A stretch of DNA of 32,811 nucleotides from an uncultured Corynebacterium sp. (lineage in GTDB: Bacteria; Actinomycetota; Actinomycetes; Mycobacteriales; Mycobacteriaceae): the NCBI RefSeq assembly GCF_943912665.1, contig NZ_CALTVG010000024.1:1-32811 (forward strand). Direction: 5' to 3'. The position numbers and the translations under genes are program-made. This document shows positions 1 through 7,280 of this stretch, in pieces (position 1 is the stretch's first letter; each line of letters starts with the position of its first letter). The notes under the pieces are model-generated. The model was given only the letters and a program-made list of their open reading frames with translations, ran no database searches and had not been told where the DNA came from.

Positions 1-1
1 C

Positions 2-352
2 GATCCGTCCAAGTACGGCATGGCTGACTCCTACGACGAGCAGGGCAACTACGTGTTCCCGGAGGGCTTCGACCCGGAGACCAACGAGTGGCTCGAGGGC
101 TACGACGAGCAGCGTCAGGCTTGGGAGGCTCGCTACGCCGAGTCCGAGCGTCGCTTCAACCTGCACACCGCGCAGATCGAGCGCAACCGTGCTGCAGCTG
201 CTGAGGCCGCCGAGTCCGCTGCCAACAACTCCAACTACTCTTCCGAGTCCCAGGATGCAGCTCCGGCATCCGAGACCCAGGCAGAGGTTGGCGGTTCCCT
301 GGCTTCCGACGAGCAGCTCGCTGCTCTGCGCGACAAGCTCGCTGGCAACTAA
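2..352 (+). CDS. rpsA: 30S ribosomal protein S1, C-terminal end (partial, 5' end outside window)
   Basis: The open frame enters from the left edge and ends with TAA at 350-352, so only about 116 C-terminal residues are present. The retained part opens with DPSKYGMADSYDEQGNYVFP, followed by an acidic aromatic-rich stretch (FDPETNEWLEGYDEQRQAW) and an Ala/Ser/Glu-rich tail. This is the family-specific tail that follows the S1 RNA-binding repeats in corynebacterial S1. S1 binds mRNA on the 30S subunit and helps initiation. No S1 repeat lies inside the window, so identity rests on this tail and on the adjacent coaE, the usual actinobacterial neighbour. Two hairpins follow before coaE. Confidence 0.88.
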   Translation, partial: DPSKYGMADSYDEQGNYVFPEGFDPETNEWLEGYDEQRQAWEARYAESERRFNLHTAQIERNRAAAAEAAESAANNSNYSSESQDAAPASETQAEVGGSLASDEQLAALRDKLAGN

Positions 353-353
353 A

Positions 354-438
354 GCCTCTCACTAGTCTCCCCATTCGGGGCACTAGTTGAGGCGCTCTAG
401 GCCGCTTCTTCCACCACGGTGGGAGGGGCGGCCTTTCG
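354..438 (+). terminator. rpsA terminator region, two consecutive hairpins
   Basis: The first inverted repeat spans 354-393 (GCCTC/GAGGC outer arms, ACTAGT/ACTAGT, CCCC/GGGG inner) and lacks a T-run. The second has perfect GGCCGC/GCGGCC arms at 400-405 and 428-433 with an inner CCAC/GTGG stem, followed by TTTCGCCGTTTT. The second is the better Rho-independent terminator. It ends just upstream of the coaE promoter. Confidence 0.7.
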
Positions 439-466
439 CCGTTTTCATAGCGTAAGGTGGGCCGGT

Positions 467-1069
467 ATGAAACTCATTGGACTTACCGGCGGTATCGGCA
501 GCGGCAAATCCACGGTGGCGCAGTTGCTGGCAGATCACGGCTGGGCGGTTGTTGACGCCGACCGGATCGCCCGCGACATTGTCGAACCCGGCCAACCAGC
601 TCTCGGGGAGTTGGCCGCCGCCTTCGGGGACGACATCCTCCGAACCGACGGCAGTCTGGACCGGGGGCTTTTAGCCAGCCGCGCTTTTGCCAGCCCCGAG
701 CAGACGGATGTGCTCAACTCCATTACGCATCCGCGTATTCAGGAAGAGACCCAGGCCCGCTTCGCCGCGGCACGCCGCGCGGGGGAGGAGTTCGTGGTCT
801 ATGACATGCCGCTGCTGGTGGACAATGGCCTTGATAAGGACATGGACGCCACCATCGTCGTTGACGTCGAGGCAGAGGAGCGCGTACGGCGCCTCGTGGC
901 GTTCCGCGGCCTCGATGAGGCGGATGCGCGCAGGCGCATCGCAGCCCAAATTCCCGACGACGTCCGCCTCGCCGCGGCCGACTACGTGATTGACAACAAC
1001 GGCCCCCGCCAGGCGCTGGATGCGCAGGTCCGGGAGGTTGCTGCCGCGCTCACTCAGCGTTTTAGCTAG
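467..1069 (+). CDS. coaE: Dephospho-CoA kinase
   Basis: A 200-residue P-loop kinase for the last step of coenzyme A synthesis: ATP-dependent phosphorylation of dephospho-CoA, in the cytoplasm. The Walker A motif GGIGSGKS lies at residues 8-15, followed by the substrate-region motif DADRIARDIVEPG near residue 31 and a DMPLLVD strand in the middle. Length is usual for bacterial CoaE; some mycobacterial homologues carry an extra C-terminal domain that is absent here. The frame is open from 419, but the ATG at 467 is chosen because the P-loop then starts at the normal distance. A TAAGGT element (453-458) lies 8 bases upstream, suggesting a nearly leaderless transcript. It converges with and overlaps the DUF4185 gene by 4 bases. 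Confidence 0.95.
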   Translation: MKLIGLTGGIGSGKSTVAQLLADHGWAVVDADRIARDIVEPGQPALGELAAAFGDDILRTDGSLDRGLLASRAFASPEQTDVLNSITHPRIQEETQARFAAARRAGEEFVVYDMPLLVDNGLDKDMDATIVVDVEAEERVRRLVAFRGLDEADARRRIAAQIPDDVRLAAADYVIDNNGPRQALDAQVREVAAALTQRFS

Positions 1070-2427
1070 CGGGTCGCCACCACGTCGGAGACCTCGATGT
1101 GGTCTTTGTGCTCCATGTCCTCACCCACAAAGTCCAGGTCGGTGCGCATCAGCATGGTGTTGTAGTCGTTCCACGAGGTCAGCGTGTAGTACAGGTGCTG
1201 GTCGTCCTGGTTGGGCAGCACGAAGGGAGCGTAGGTGTCATTGAGCGGCTCGCCGCTGATGACCTTCGTGGTATCGGCGCTGACCAACAGGCGGCGGGGC
1301 GACCACGGGCCCTCCGGCGAATCGGCGGTGCGCATCACGATGCCCTGGCCCTCCACGCCGTACATAGTGACGAACTTGCCCAGGTAGTCGTTGTAGGCCA
1401 CAGAGAGTTCCGATACCTTGCCGTCGAGCACCTCGCTGGCGCGAGACGGGTCTTTCACCCACGAGCCGTTGGAGTAGTACTCAAAGGCGTCCTCGTTGGG
1501 GAAGTCCGCCTTCGCAGCGCGGGAGAGGTACGCCGGGCCGCGCCGGCCATTTCCGGTGGTGAAGCGGTAGATATAGCCCGCGTGCTCCATGAACGCGGAC
1601 TGCTGCAACTTTTCAAAGCCAGCCCGGTAGTTCGCGCCACCTGGGATGGGCGTAGACGAGCCATGGCTGGAATTCGTGCGCGTGGATTCATCGACCGCCT
1701 GCCAGGTGGCTCCGCCATCGGTGGACTTCATGGTGGCGGCGTAGTTGGTTGACCAGCCAGTCTCCGGAGCGTGCCAGGAGCGCACGGACATGTAGTCCAC
1801 GTAGTGCACGCCGTCGACCACAATGCCGGCAGTCGGAATGGTGGTGCGCTCGCCATGGTTGTCGCCGTCGCCGACCTTCTGAGAGGGGATAAACTCCTTG
1901 GCCCGGCCGGTGCCGGACCAGCCGTTAGAGGTCAGTGCCTCATCAAGCGTGAGCCCGTCGCCGTAGTCCTGGTCGGTGGTGCGCAGGAGCACGTTGGAGC
2001 GCCAGCCATCGCCCTCGCTGGCGCAGTCCATGGTGTCACCAAAAACGTAGTAGGAGCGCCCAGCATTATCGGAGTACGCAATGCCCAAGTCCGTGCCGGA
2101 CACCCCAAAGTCAAGATCCGTGCGGTTGGGGGAGCCGGCGCCGGTGATGAGCTCCATGATTTGGGTCGGGCCACCGGTGATCTGGCGCTGGTTGTAGTTG
2201 CTGCGCTGCTCGCCGCCACCGCGGGAGGAGGAACCGCTAAACAGGGAGCCCAAGGAGCTGGAGGAGCCGCCCGCGGGGCCGGCGGGCTTTGAGGTGAAGC
2301 TGCCGGACTTCGAGTACGGGGTGCACGGGGAGGCAAGGGCCTGGGGTGCCTGGGTGACAAGGACGACGGGGGTGAGCGTGGCAATAACTGCTGCGCTGGT
2401 GAGTCTGGCGAAGGAACGGAAGGTCAT
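1066..2427 (-). CDS. Secreted DUF4185-domain protein
   Basis: A 453-residue protein. The N-terminus (MTFRSFARLTSAAVIATL, then a hydrophobic run to ALA-S near residue 32) is a Sec signal peptide, so the product is exported. A Ser/Gly-rich linker follows, then a domain with the DUF4185 pattern: a GSPNRTDLDFGVSGTDLGIA-like start, VFGDTMDC, later STDGGATW and a C-terminal strand-rich half. This resembles the beta-propeller, sialidase-like folds often placed in this family. The enzymatic role is unknown. An upstream in-frame ATG at 2508 would add 27 residues before the signal peptide, so 2427 is preferred. TAGAAT (minus strand, 2441-2436) sits 8 bases before that ATG with no Shine-Dalgarno site, which suggests leaderless expression. 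It is divergent from the DUF4259 gene. Confidence 0.85.
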   Translation of the reverse strand: MTFRSFARLTSAAVIATLTPVVLVTQAPQALASPCTPYSKSGSFTSKPAGPAGGSSSSLGSLFSGSSSRGGGEQRSNYNQRQITGGPTQIMELITGAGSPNRTDLDFGVSGTDLGIAYSDNAGRSYYVFGDTMDCASEGDGWRSNVLLRTTDQDYGDGLTLDEALTSNGWSGTGRAKEFIPSQKVGDGDNHGERTTIPTAGIVVDGVHYVDYMSVRSWHAPETGWSTNYAATMKSTDGGATWQAVDESTRTNSSHGSSTPIPGGANYRAGFEKLQQSAFMEHAGYIYRFTTGNGRRGPAYLSRAAKADFPNEDAFEYYSNGSWVKDPSRASEVLDGKVSELSVAYNDYLGKFVTMYGVEGQGIVMRTADSPEGPWSPRRLLVSADTTKVISGEPLNDTYAPFVLPNQDDQHLYYTLTSWNDYNTMLMRTDLDFVGEDMEHKDHIEVSDVVATR

Positions 2428-2532
2428 GGTTGCTGATTCTAAAGCAGGGAAGCAACAATTCAATGACTTGGTAGTCAAAATTTTACCTATCGCTTCCACG
2501 GCGTTCATTTTTCCGGCTTAGTCTCTTCCGAC

Positions 2533-2895
2533 ATGGGAACCTGGGACGTTGGGCCTTTTGATAATCACACCGCGTGCGAAGTGCTCGCGGAACTTCGTGA
2601 TGGCCACTTCGACCTGGATACCTTCAAGAGCAGCTGTATGGATTCCCCGATTGACGTCGATGACGCCGAGGCAATCATCGCGCTGGGCGCGCTGGCGACG
2701 ACACCGCCGGAGCGCCTGCCAGCGGGGCTCGGCGTCGAGCACGTACAGATGCTGCGCACCCCGCAAACCCGTGCCTGGTTGCGCAAGCGGATGAACAGGG
2801 CGATGGAACCGGAGACCTCACCCATCTACGCCATGTGGGAGACCACCGATGAGCTGGAGAAGTGGATCCGCTCCACCCGCGCGGCCCTGCCCTAA
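2533..2895 (+). CDS. DUF4259 domain-containing protein
   Basis: A 120-residue soluble protein. It opens with MGTWDVGPFDNHTACEVLAE, the hallmark GTWG-GPFDND-type start of DUF4259 proteins, and ends with a helix containing WETTDELEKWIRSTR. No signal peptide or membrane segment is visible. The biochemical function of this family is not known. The ATG at 2533 begins at the family motif. No Shine-Dalgarno site precedes it, but TAGTCT (2519-2524) lies 8 bases upstream, in line with a leaderless promoter. It shares a short divergent intergenic region with the DUF4185 gene and is followed by uvrB, with which it need not be cotranscribed because uvrB has its own -10-like element. Confidence 0.82.
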   Translation: MGTWDVGPFDNHTACEVLAELRDGHFDLDTFKSSCMDSPIDVDDAEAIIALGALATTPPERLPAGLGVEHVQMLRTPQTRAWLRKRMNRAMEPETSPIYAMWETTDELEKWIRSTRAALP

Positions 2896-2937
2896 GGCGC
2901 GGGCGTACTTCTCTGGCACGGTGTAGCCTGCCCGCGT

Positions 2938-2951
2938 TAGACTGGTCGGCA
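2938..2951 (+). promoter_or_regulatory. Candidate leaderless promoter of uvrB (-10 element)
   Basis: TAGACT at 2938-2943 is followed by exactly 7 bases and then the ATG of uvrB at 2951, so transcription would start on the A of the start codon. No Shine-Dalgarno sequence is present. The same geometry recurs at other genes in this window. Confidence 0.5.
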
Positions 2952-5050
2952 TGGCTTTTGCTGCTGAACACCCCATCCTGCCCGTTTCTGAGCACCGCCC
3001 GGTGGGTGAGGTCGAGCGCCGCTCGGGCGAGTTTCACGTTGAATCCGAATACCAGCCGGCGGGCGACCAGCCGGCGGCGATTGCGGAGCTGGATGAGCGC
3101 CTCAGCCGCGGCGAGCGGGATGTTGTCCTTATGGGTGCCACGGGTACCGGTAAGTCCGCCACCGCGGCGTGGCTCATTGAGAAGCAGCAGCGCCCGACGC
3201 TGGTGATGGCGCCGAATAAGACGCTGGCCGCGCAGCTGGCCAACGAGCTGCGCCAGCTGTTGCCCAACAACGCGGTGGAATACTTCGTGTCGTACTACGA
3301 CTACTACCAGCCGGAGGCCTACATCGCGCAGACGGATACTTACATTGAGAAGGATTCCTCCATCAATGAGGACGTGGAGCGCCTGCGCCACTCGGCCACG
3401 TCAGCGCTGCTGTCGCGGCGCGACGTCGTCGTGGTCTCCTCGGTGTCCTGCATCTACGGCCTGGGTACGCCGCAGTCCTACCTTGACCGCTCCGTGGTAC
3501 TGGAGGAGGGTGAGGAGATTGACCGCGACCGCTTCCTGCGCCTGTTGGTCGACATTCAGTACGAGCGCAACGACGTGGGTTTTACCCGCGGCACCTTCCG
3601 TGTCAAGGGCGATACCGTAGACATCATCCCCGCTTATGAGGAGCGTGCGGTGCGCATCGAGTTCTTTGGGGATGACGTGGATGAGCTGTACTACATCCAC
3701 CCGCTGACCGGTGACGTGCTCGAGCGCGTCGATGAGGTGCGTATCTTCCCGGCTACCCACTACGTGGCCGGCCCGGAGCGCATGGCCCGCGCCATGGAGG
3801 ACATCAAGGCGGAGCTGGCGGAGCGGCTGGAGGACTTGGAGAACCGCGGCAAGCTGCTGGAGGCCCAGCGCCTGCGCATGCGCACCGAGTACGACTTGGA
3901 GATGATTGAGCAGGTCGGTTTCTGCTCCGGCATCGAGAACTACTCGCGCCACGTCGACGGCCGCCCGGCCGGCTCTGCACCTGCGACCCTGTTGGACTAT
4001 TTCCCAGAGGACTTCCTCACCATCATCGATGAGTCCCACGTGACTGTGCCGCAGATCGGCGGCATGTTTGAGGGAGACATGGCACGCAAGCGCAACCTCG
4101 TGGAGTTTGGCTTCCGCCTTCCCTCCGCGGTGGATAACCGCCCGCTGACCTTCGATGAGTTTGAGGAGCGCGTGGGGCAGACGGTCTATATGTCGGCGAC
4201 GCCGGGTGACTTTGAGATGACGGCCTCCGGCGGCGAGTTCGTGGAGCAGGTTATTCGCCCGACCGGCCTGGTGGATCCGAAGGTCACGGTCAAGCCGACC
4301 AAGGGACAAATCGACGACCTGATCGATGAAGTCCGCGCCCGCACCGCAAAGCAGGAGCGCGTGCTCGTGACCACTCTGACCAAGCGCATGGCGGAGGACT
4401 TAACGGACTACCTGCTGGAGCACGGCATCAAGGTCCGCTACCTGCACTCCGACATCGATACCTTGCAGCGTGTGGAACTGCTGCGCCAGCTCCGCCTCGG
4501 CGAGTTCGACGTGCTGGTTGGCATCAACCTGCTGCGTGAGGGCCTTGACTTGCCTGAGGTCTCCCTCGTGGCCATCCTGGATGCGGACAAGGAGGGCTTC
4601 TTGCGCTCGACTACGTCGCTCATCCAGACCATCGGCCGCGCCGCCCGTAACGTCTCCGGTGAGGTCATCATGTACGCGGACAAGATCACCGAGTCGATGC
4701 AGGAAGCCATCGATGAGACGGAGCGCCGCCGCGAGAAGCAGATTGCCTACAACACCGAGCACGGTATTGATCCGCAGCCGCTGCGCAAGAAGATCGCGGA
4801 CATCTTGGACCAGGTGTATGAGGACGGTGAGGGCTCCGAGGAAGGCGCGGACGCGGACCCGACGTCAATCGTCGAAAAGCGCGATGTGTCCTCGATGGCG
4901 GCCGACGAGGTGCAGGCGCTTATCGACGATTTAACGGCCCAAATGCGGGACGCCGCCCGCGAGCTCAAGTTCGAGCTGGCCGGACGCCTGCGCGACGAGA
5001 TCGCGGACCTGAAGAAGGAGCAGCGCGGCCTCAAGGAGGCAGGCATTTAG
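2951..5050 (+). CDS. uvrB: UvrABC excision nuclease subunit B
   Basis: A 699-residue helicase-like damage-verification subunit of nucleotide excision repair. UvrA loads it at lesions and it recruits UvrC. Walker [14 protein letters not shown] lies near residues 60-72, the beta-hairpin strand ([11 protein letters not shown]) near 115-127, Walker B DESHVT near 359, helicase motif [10 protein letters not shown] near 412, and GRAARN near 560. The C-terminal UVR motif, which contacts UvrC, is around residues 660-695 ([14 protein letters not shown]). Length matches actinobacterial UvrB, which has a short N-terminal extension before the PAGDQP start of domain 1. uvrA lies 6.4 kb downstream on the same strand, not in the same operon. 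Induction by DNA damage is plausible, but I did not identify a LexA box. Confidence 0.98.
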   Translation: MAFAAEHPILPVSEHRPVGEVERRSGEFHVESEYQPAGDQPAAIAELDERLSRGERDVVLMGATGTGKSATAAWLIEKQQRPTLVMAPNKTLAAQLANELRQLLPNNAVEYFVSYYDYYQPEAYIAQTDTYIEKDSSINEDVERLRHSATSALLSRRDVVVVSSVSCIYGLGTPQSYLDRSVVLEEGEEIDRDRFLRLLVDIQYERNDVGFTRGTFRVKGDTVDIIPAYEERAVRIEFFGDDVDELYYIHPLTGDVLERVDEVRIFPATHYVAGPERMARAMEDIKAELAERLEDLENRGKLLEAQRLRMRTEYDLEMIEQVGFCSGIENYSRHVDGRPAGSAPATLLDYFPEDFLTIIDESHVTVPQIGGMFEGDMARKRNLVEFGFRLPSAVDNRPLTFDEFEERVGQTVYMSATPGDFEMTASGGEFVEQVIRPTGLVDPKVTVKPTKGQIDDLIDEVRARTAKQERVLVTTLTKRMAEDLTDYLLEHGIKVRYLHSDIDTLQRVELLRQLRLGEFDVLVGINLLREGLDLPEVSLVAILDADKEGFLRSTTSLIQTIGRAARNVSGEVIMYADKITESMQEAIDETERRREKQIAYNTEHGIDPQPLRKKIADILDQVYEDGEGSEEGADADPTSIVEKRDVSSMAADEVQALIDDLTAQMRDAARELKFELAGRLRDEIADLKKEQRGLKEAGI

Positions 5051-5134
5051 CGCCCCGTTTTGCTACGCAGCGCTAACAGTGCGTGTCATACTGGTCATAT
5101 CGTTAAGGATTAATCACCACTTATAAGGAGCTTT

Positions 5135-5581
5135 ATGCTGAGCTATAACGTCATCGCCGTGGGCACCGATGGTTCCCCGACTTCCCTGCGCGCGGTCCAG
5201 TCCGCAGCCTCCATGGCCCGTGCGTACGACTCCACGCTGATCATCGTCTCGGCCTTCTACAATCACTCCGGCTCCATGCTGGGCGCTCCCAACTCCGAAG
5301 ACGCCCGCGTGCCCGTGGTGAGCGAGGACATGTCGGAGAGCTACCTCAACAACGCCGCGGAGATCGCGCACGAGGAGGGGGCCAAGCACATCGAGATCAT
5401 CGCTAAGTCCGGTGACCCGGTTAATGCTCTCATCGAGGTGGGCCGCGATTACAACGTGGACCTCTTCGTGGTGGGCAATAAGGGAATCCACTCGGTGCGC
5501 GGCCGCGTGTTCGGTTCGGTGGCCACGGAGCTCACCCGCAAGGCACACGGCGACGTCGTGGTTGTGAATACGACGGACTAG
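5135..5581 (+). CDS. Universal stress protein (UspA family), copy 1
   Basis: A 148-residue single-domain UspA protein with an alpha/beta Rossmann-like fold, cytoplasmic. It starts with the family strand NVIAVGTDGS and carries the ATP-binding signature G-x2-G-x9-G-S (GNKG then GS, about residues 111-126), so it belongs to the nucleotide-binding subgroup. The start is fixed by AAGGAG about 5 bases upstream of the ATG. It is followed after about 100 bases by a second Usp gene. Such proteins respond to starvation and stress in actinobacteria; the specific partner is unknown. Confidence 0.93.
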   Translation: MLSYNVIAVGTDGSPTSLRAVQSAASMARAYDSTLIIVSAFYNHSGSMLGAPNSEDARVPVVSEDMSESYLNNAAEIAHEEGAKHIEIIAKSGDPVNALIEVGRDYNVDLFVVGNKGIHSVRGRVFGSVATELTRKAHGDVVVVNTTD

Positions 5582-5630
5582 GCGGCGCGCCGGCGCGCAC
5601 ATTGTTAAACTAGCGGGTGCGCGAAAGCTT

Positions 5631-5636
5631 TATATT
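5631..5636 (+). promoter_or_regulatory. Candidate -10 element of the second usp gene
   Basis: TATATT lies 47 bases upstream of the ATG at 5684, between the two usp genes and after a GC-rich inverted repeat (GGCGCGCCGGCGCGC, 5584-5598). This allows the second gene its own promoter. No clear -35 was found. Confidence 0.4.
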
Positions 5637-5683
5637 GTTTGTCACGCGAAGGCCTCAAACGGGGCCCGCGAAGAAAGGTCATC

Positions 5684-6124
5684 ATGAGCGATTACAGCAA
5701 GATCGTGGTCGGTACTGACGGTTCCAAGTCCTCCCTGCTCGCAGTGGAGCGCGCCGCTCGGATCGCCGCGGCCTTCGATGCCACCCTCATCATCGGTTGC
5801 GCCTACTACGAAAACCAGGAGCAGGCTTCCAAGACCCTGCGCCAGGATTCCGTGACCATTCTGGGCGATGAGAAGGCGCAGACCAACCTCACCGCTGGCA
5901 AGGAGTACGCCGAGAAGTTCGGTGTCACCAAGGTAGAGACCGCCGTTCGCCCGGGCACCCCGGTACAGGCCCTGATGTCTATCGTGAACGATAACGATGC
6001 GGACCTGCTCATCGTGGGCAACCGCGGCATTAACTCCCTGACCGGCCGCCTGCTGGGCTCTGTCCCGGCTGACGTTGCCCGCCAGTCTGACTGCGATGTG
6101 ATGATCGTCCACACGGTCAAGTAA
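5684..6124 (+). CDS. Universal stress protein (UspA family), copy 2
   Basis: A 146-residue UspA-domain protein, paralogous to its upstream neighbour: KIVVGTDGSKSSLLAV against NVIAVGTDGSPTSLRAV. It keeps the ATP-binding G-x2-G-x9-G-S signature (GNRG then GS). The frame is open from 5639, but the ATG at 5684 is chosen because AAGAAAGG sits 5 bases upstream and the family strand begins right after it. The two genes look like a tandem duplication. A strong terminator follows. Confidence 0.93.
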   Translation: MSDYSKIVVGTDGSKSSLLAVERAARIAAAFDATLIIGCAYYENQEQASKTLRQDSVTILGDEKAQTNLTAGKEYAEKFGVTKVETAVRPGTPVQALMSIVNDNDADLLIVGNRGINSLTGRLLGSVPADVARQSDCDVMIVHTVK

Positions 6125-6137
6125 GCGTCCAGCGTGC

Positions 6138-6185
6138 AGCGCGCGGCACCCCATCACTGGGGGCCGCGCGCTGAGTCGTTTTCCC
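6138..6185 (+). terminator. Rho-independent terminator after usp genes
   Basis: Ten-base arms AGCGCGCGGC (6138-6147) and GCCGCGCGCT (6063+100, i.e. 6163-6172) with an inner CCCC/GGGG pair, followed by GAGTCGTTTTCCCTTT. A good intrinsic terminator for the plus-strand usp genes. Confidence 0.8.
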
Positions 6186-6259
6186 TTTGCTCTAAGAAGG
6201 AGCTGCTAGGGCGGGGCTGACTGAGCTTAGGGGCCCAGTGGGCCCGGCGATCGCCAGGA

Positions 6260-7270
6260 CTACAGACGCAGCTTGCGGAAGGCGCGCGAGAGGGCGGTGC
6301 CGTCAGCGCCCTGGATGAGCGGAATGGAGATTGTCGCGTGCGCGTTGACCTTGGCCAAGGGAGCCAGGGAGCCGTGGGAGAGCAGTTGCTCCTGCGGGGA
6401 GAGATTACGGATGGCCACCGCCGCTACGCGATCAGGGTGCTCTGCCACCGCATCGGCATAGGTCAACGGATCGTGCTGCCCGTCGTCACCGATGAGCAGC
6501 CAGCGCAGCTTGGGGAAGGCGATGAAGAGATTGCGCAGCTGCACGCGCTTGTGCTCCTGACCGCTGCGGAAGAGCCCCGTGGGAGTCGGGCCCCAGTCCG
6601 TGAGCAGCAGGGGACCGCGGGGGAAGCCGTTTTCCTCCATGAAGGTGACCAACGTGTCGTAGGTGTTCCATGCGCCGGTGGACAGGTAGATGAAAGGAAC
6701 GCCCGGGTGCTCGGCGGCGATGTCGCGGTAGAAGCGGGCCATGCCCTCGACCTGCTGGCGGGTATTGGTGCGCTTGACCCAGGAATTCCACGCAGCAATC
6801 ATGGCGCGCGGCAGCCACGTCACCATGATCGTGTCATCGATATCGCTGATCACGCCGAACTCAGTGTCCTCACCCACGATGAGCACCTGCGTGGTGACCT
6901 CTTCCGCACCGGTGGCGCGAATAGTGACGTCGTGCCAGCCGGGCTCGAGGCCGTGCTCGTGGACTAGCACGTCGATGTAACCGTTGTGGTTACTCTTTCC
7001 CGCTACGGTTTGGTCTCCGACGGTGACTTCCACCTCGTGGTTCGGGACCTGGATGGTGAAGAATTGCCGGTATCCGCGCTGGGCCCACGTATCGGTGTTC
7101 TCCTCGTCGGGGTCGTGCATCAGCACGCGGCCCAGGACGTGGACGAAGTGCTCGTTACCGTAACCCGCATAGCCGGTGACGGAGGGCTGCCAGCCTTTGC
7201 GGGCGGAGCGCTTCAGCGTGAAGGAATTGGTGGAGTGCTCAAACTTACGGGCGATATCGGAAAATGCCAT
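6260..7270 (-). CDS. APP1-type (DUF2183) HAD-family phosphatase
   Basis: A 336-residue cytosolic protein. The N-terminal half (about 1-130) is beta-rich. The C-terminal half is the phosphatidate phosphatase APP1 catalytic domain: HAD motif I DIDDT at 143-147 (nucleophile D143, acid D145), motif II-like LSTGAWN near 196-202, and motif IV-like IGDDGQHDP at 260-268. Yeast App1 dephosphorylates phosphatidic acid; bacterial members are inferred lipid or small-molecule phosphatases with unproven substrates. It lies 10 bases downstream of the HelD-like gene on the same strand. Its candidate -10 element TAGCCT (7283-7278) includes that gene's stop codon, 7 bases before the ATG, so it may be transcribed both from there as a leaderless mRNA and by readthrough. 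Confidence 0.87.
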   Translation of the reverse strand: MAFSDIARKFEHSTNSFTLKRSARKGWQPSVTGYAGYGNEHFVHVLGRVLMHDPDEENTDTWAQRGYRQFFTIQVPNHEVEVTVGDQTVAGKSNHNGYIDVLVHEHGLEPGWHDVTIRATGAEEVTTQVLIVGEDTEFGVISDIDDTIMVTWLPRAMIAAWNSWVKRTNTRQQVEGMARFYRDIAAEHPGVPFIYLSTGAWNTYDTLVTFMEENGFPRGPLLLTDWGPTPTGLFRSGQEHKRVQLRNLFIAFPKLRWLLIGDDGQHDPLTYADAVAEHPDRVAAVAIRNLSPQEQLLSHGSLAPLAKVNAHATISIPLIQGADGTALSRAFRKLRL

Positions 7271-7280
7271 GCGCCCCAGG

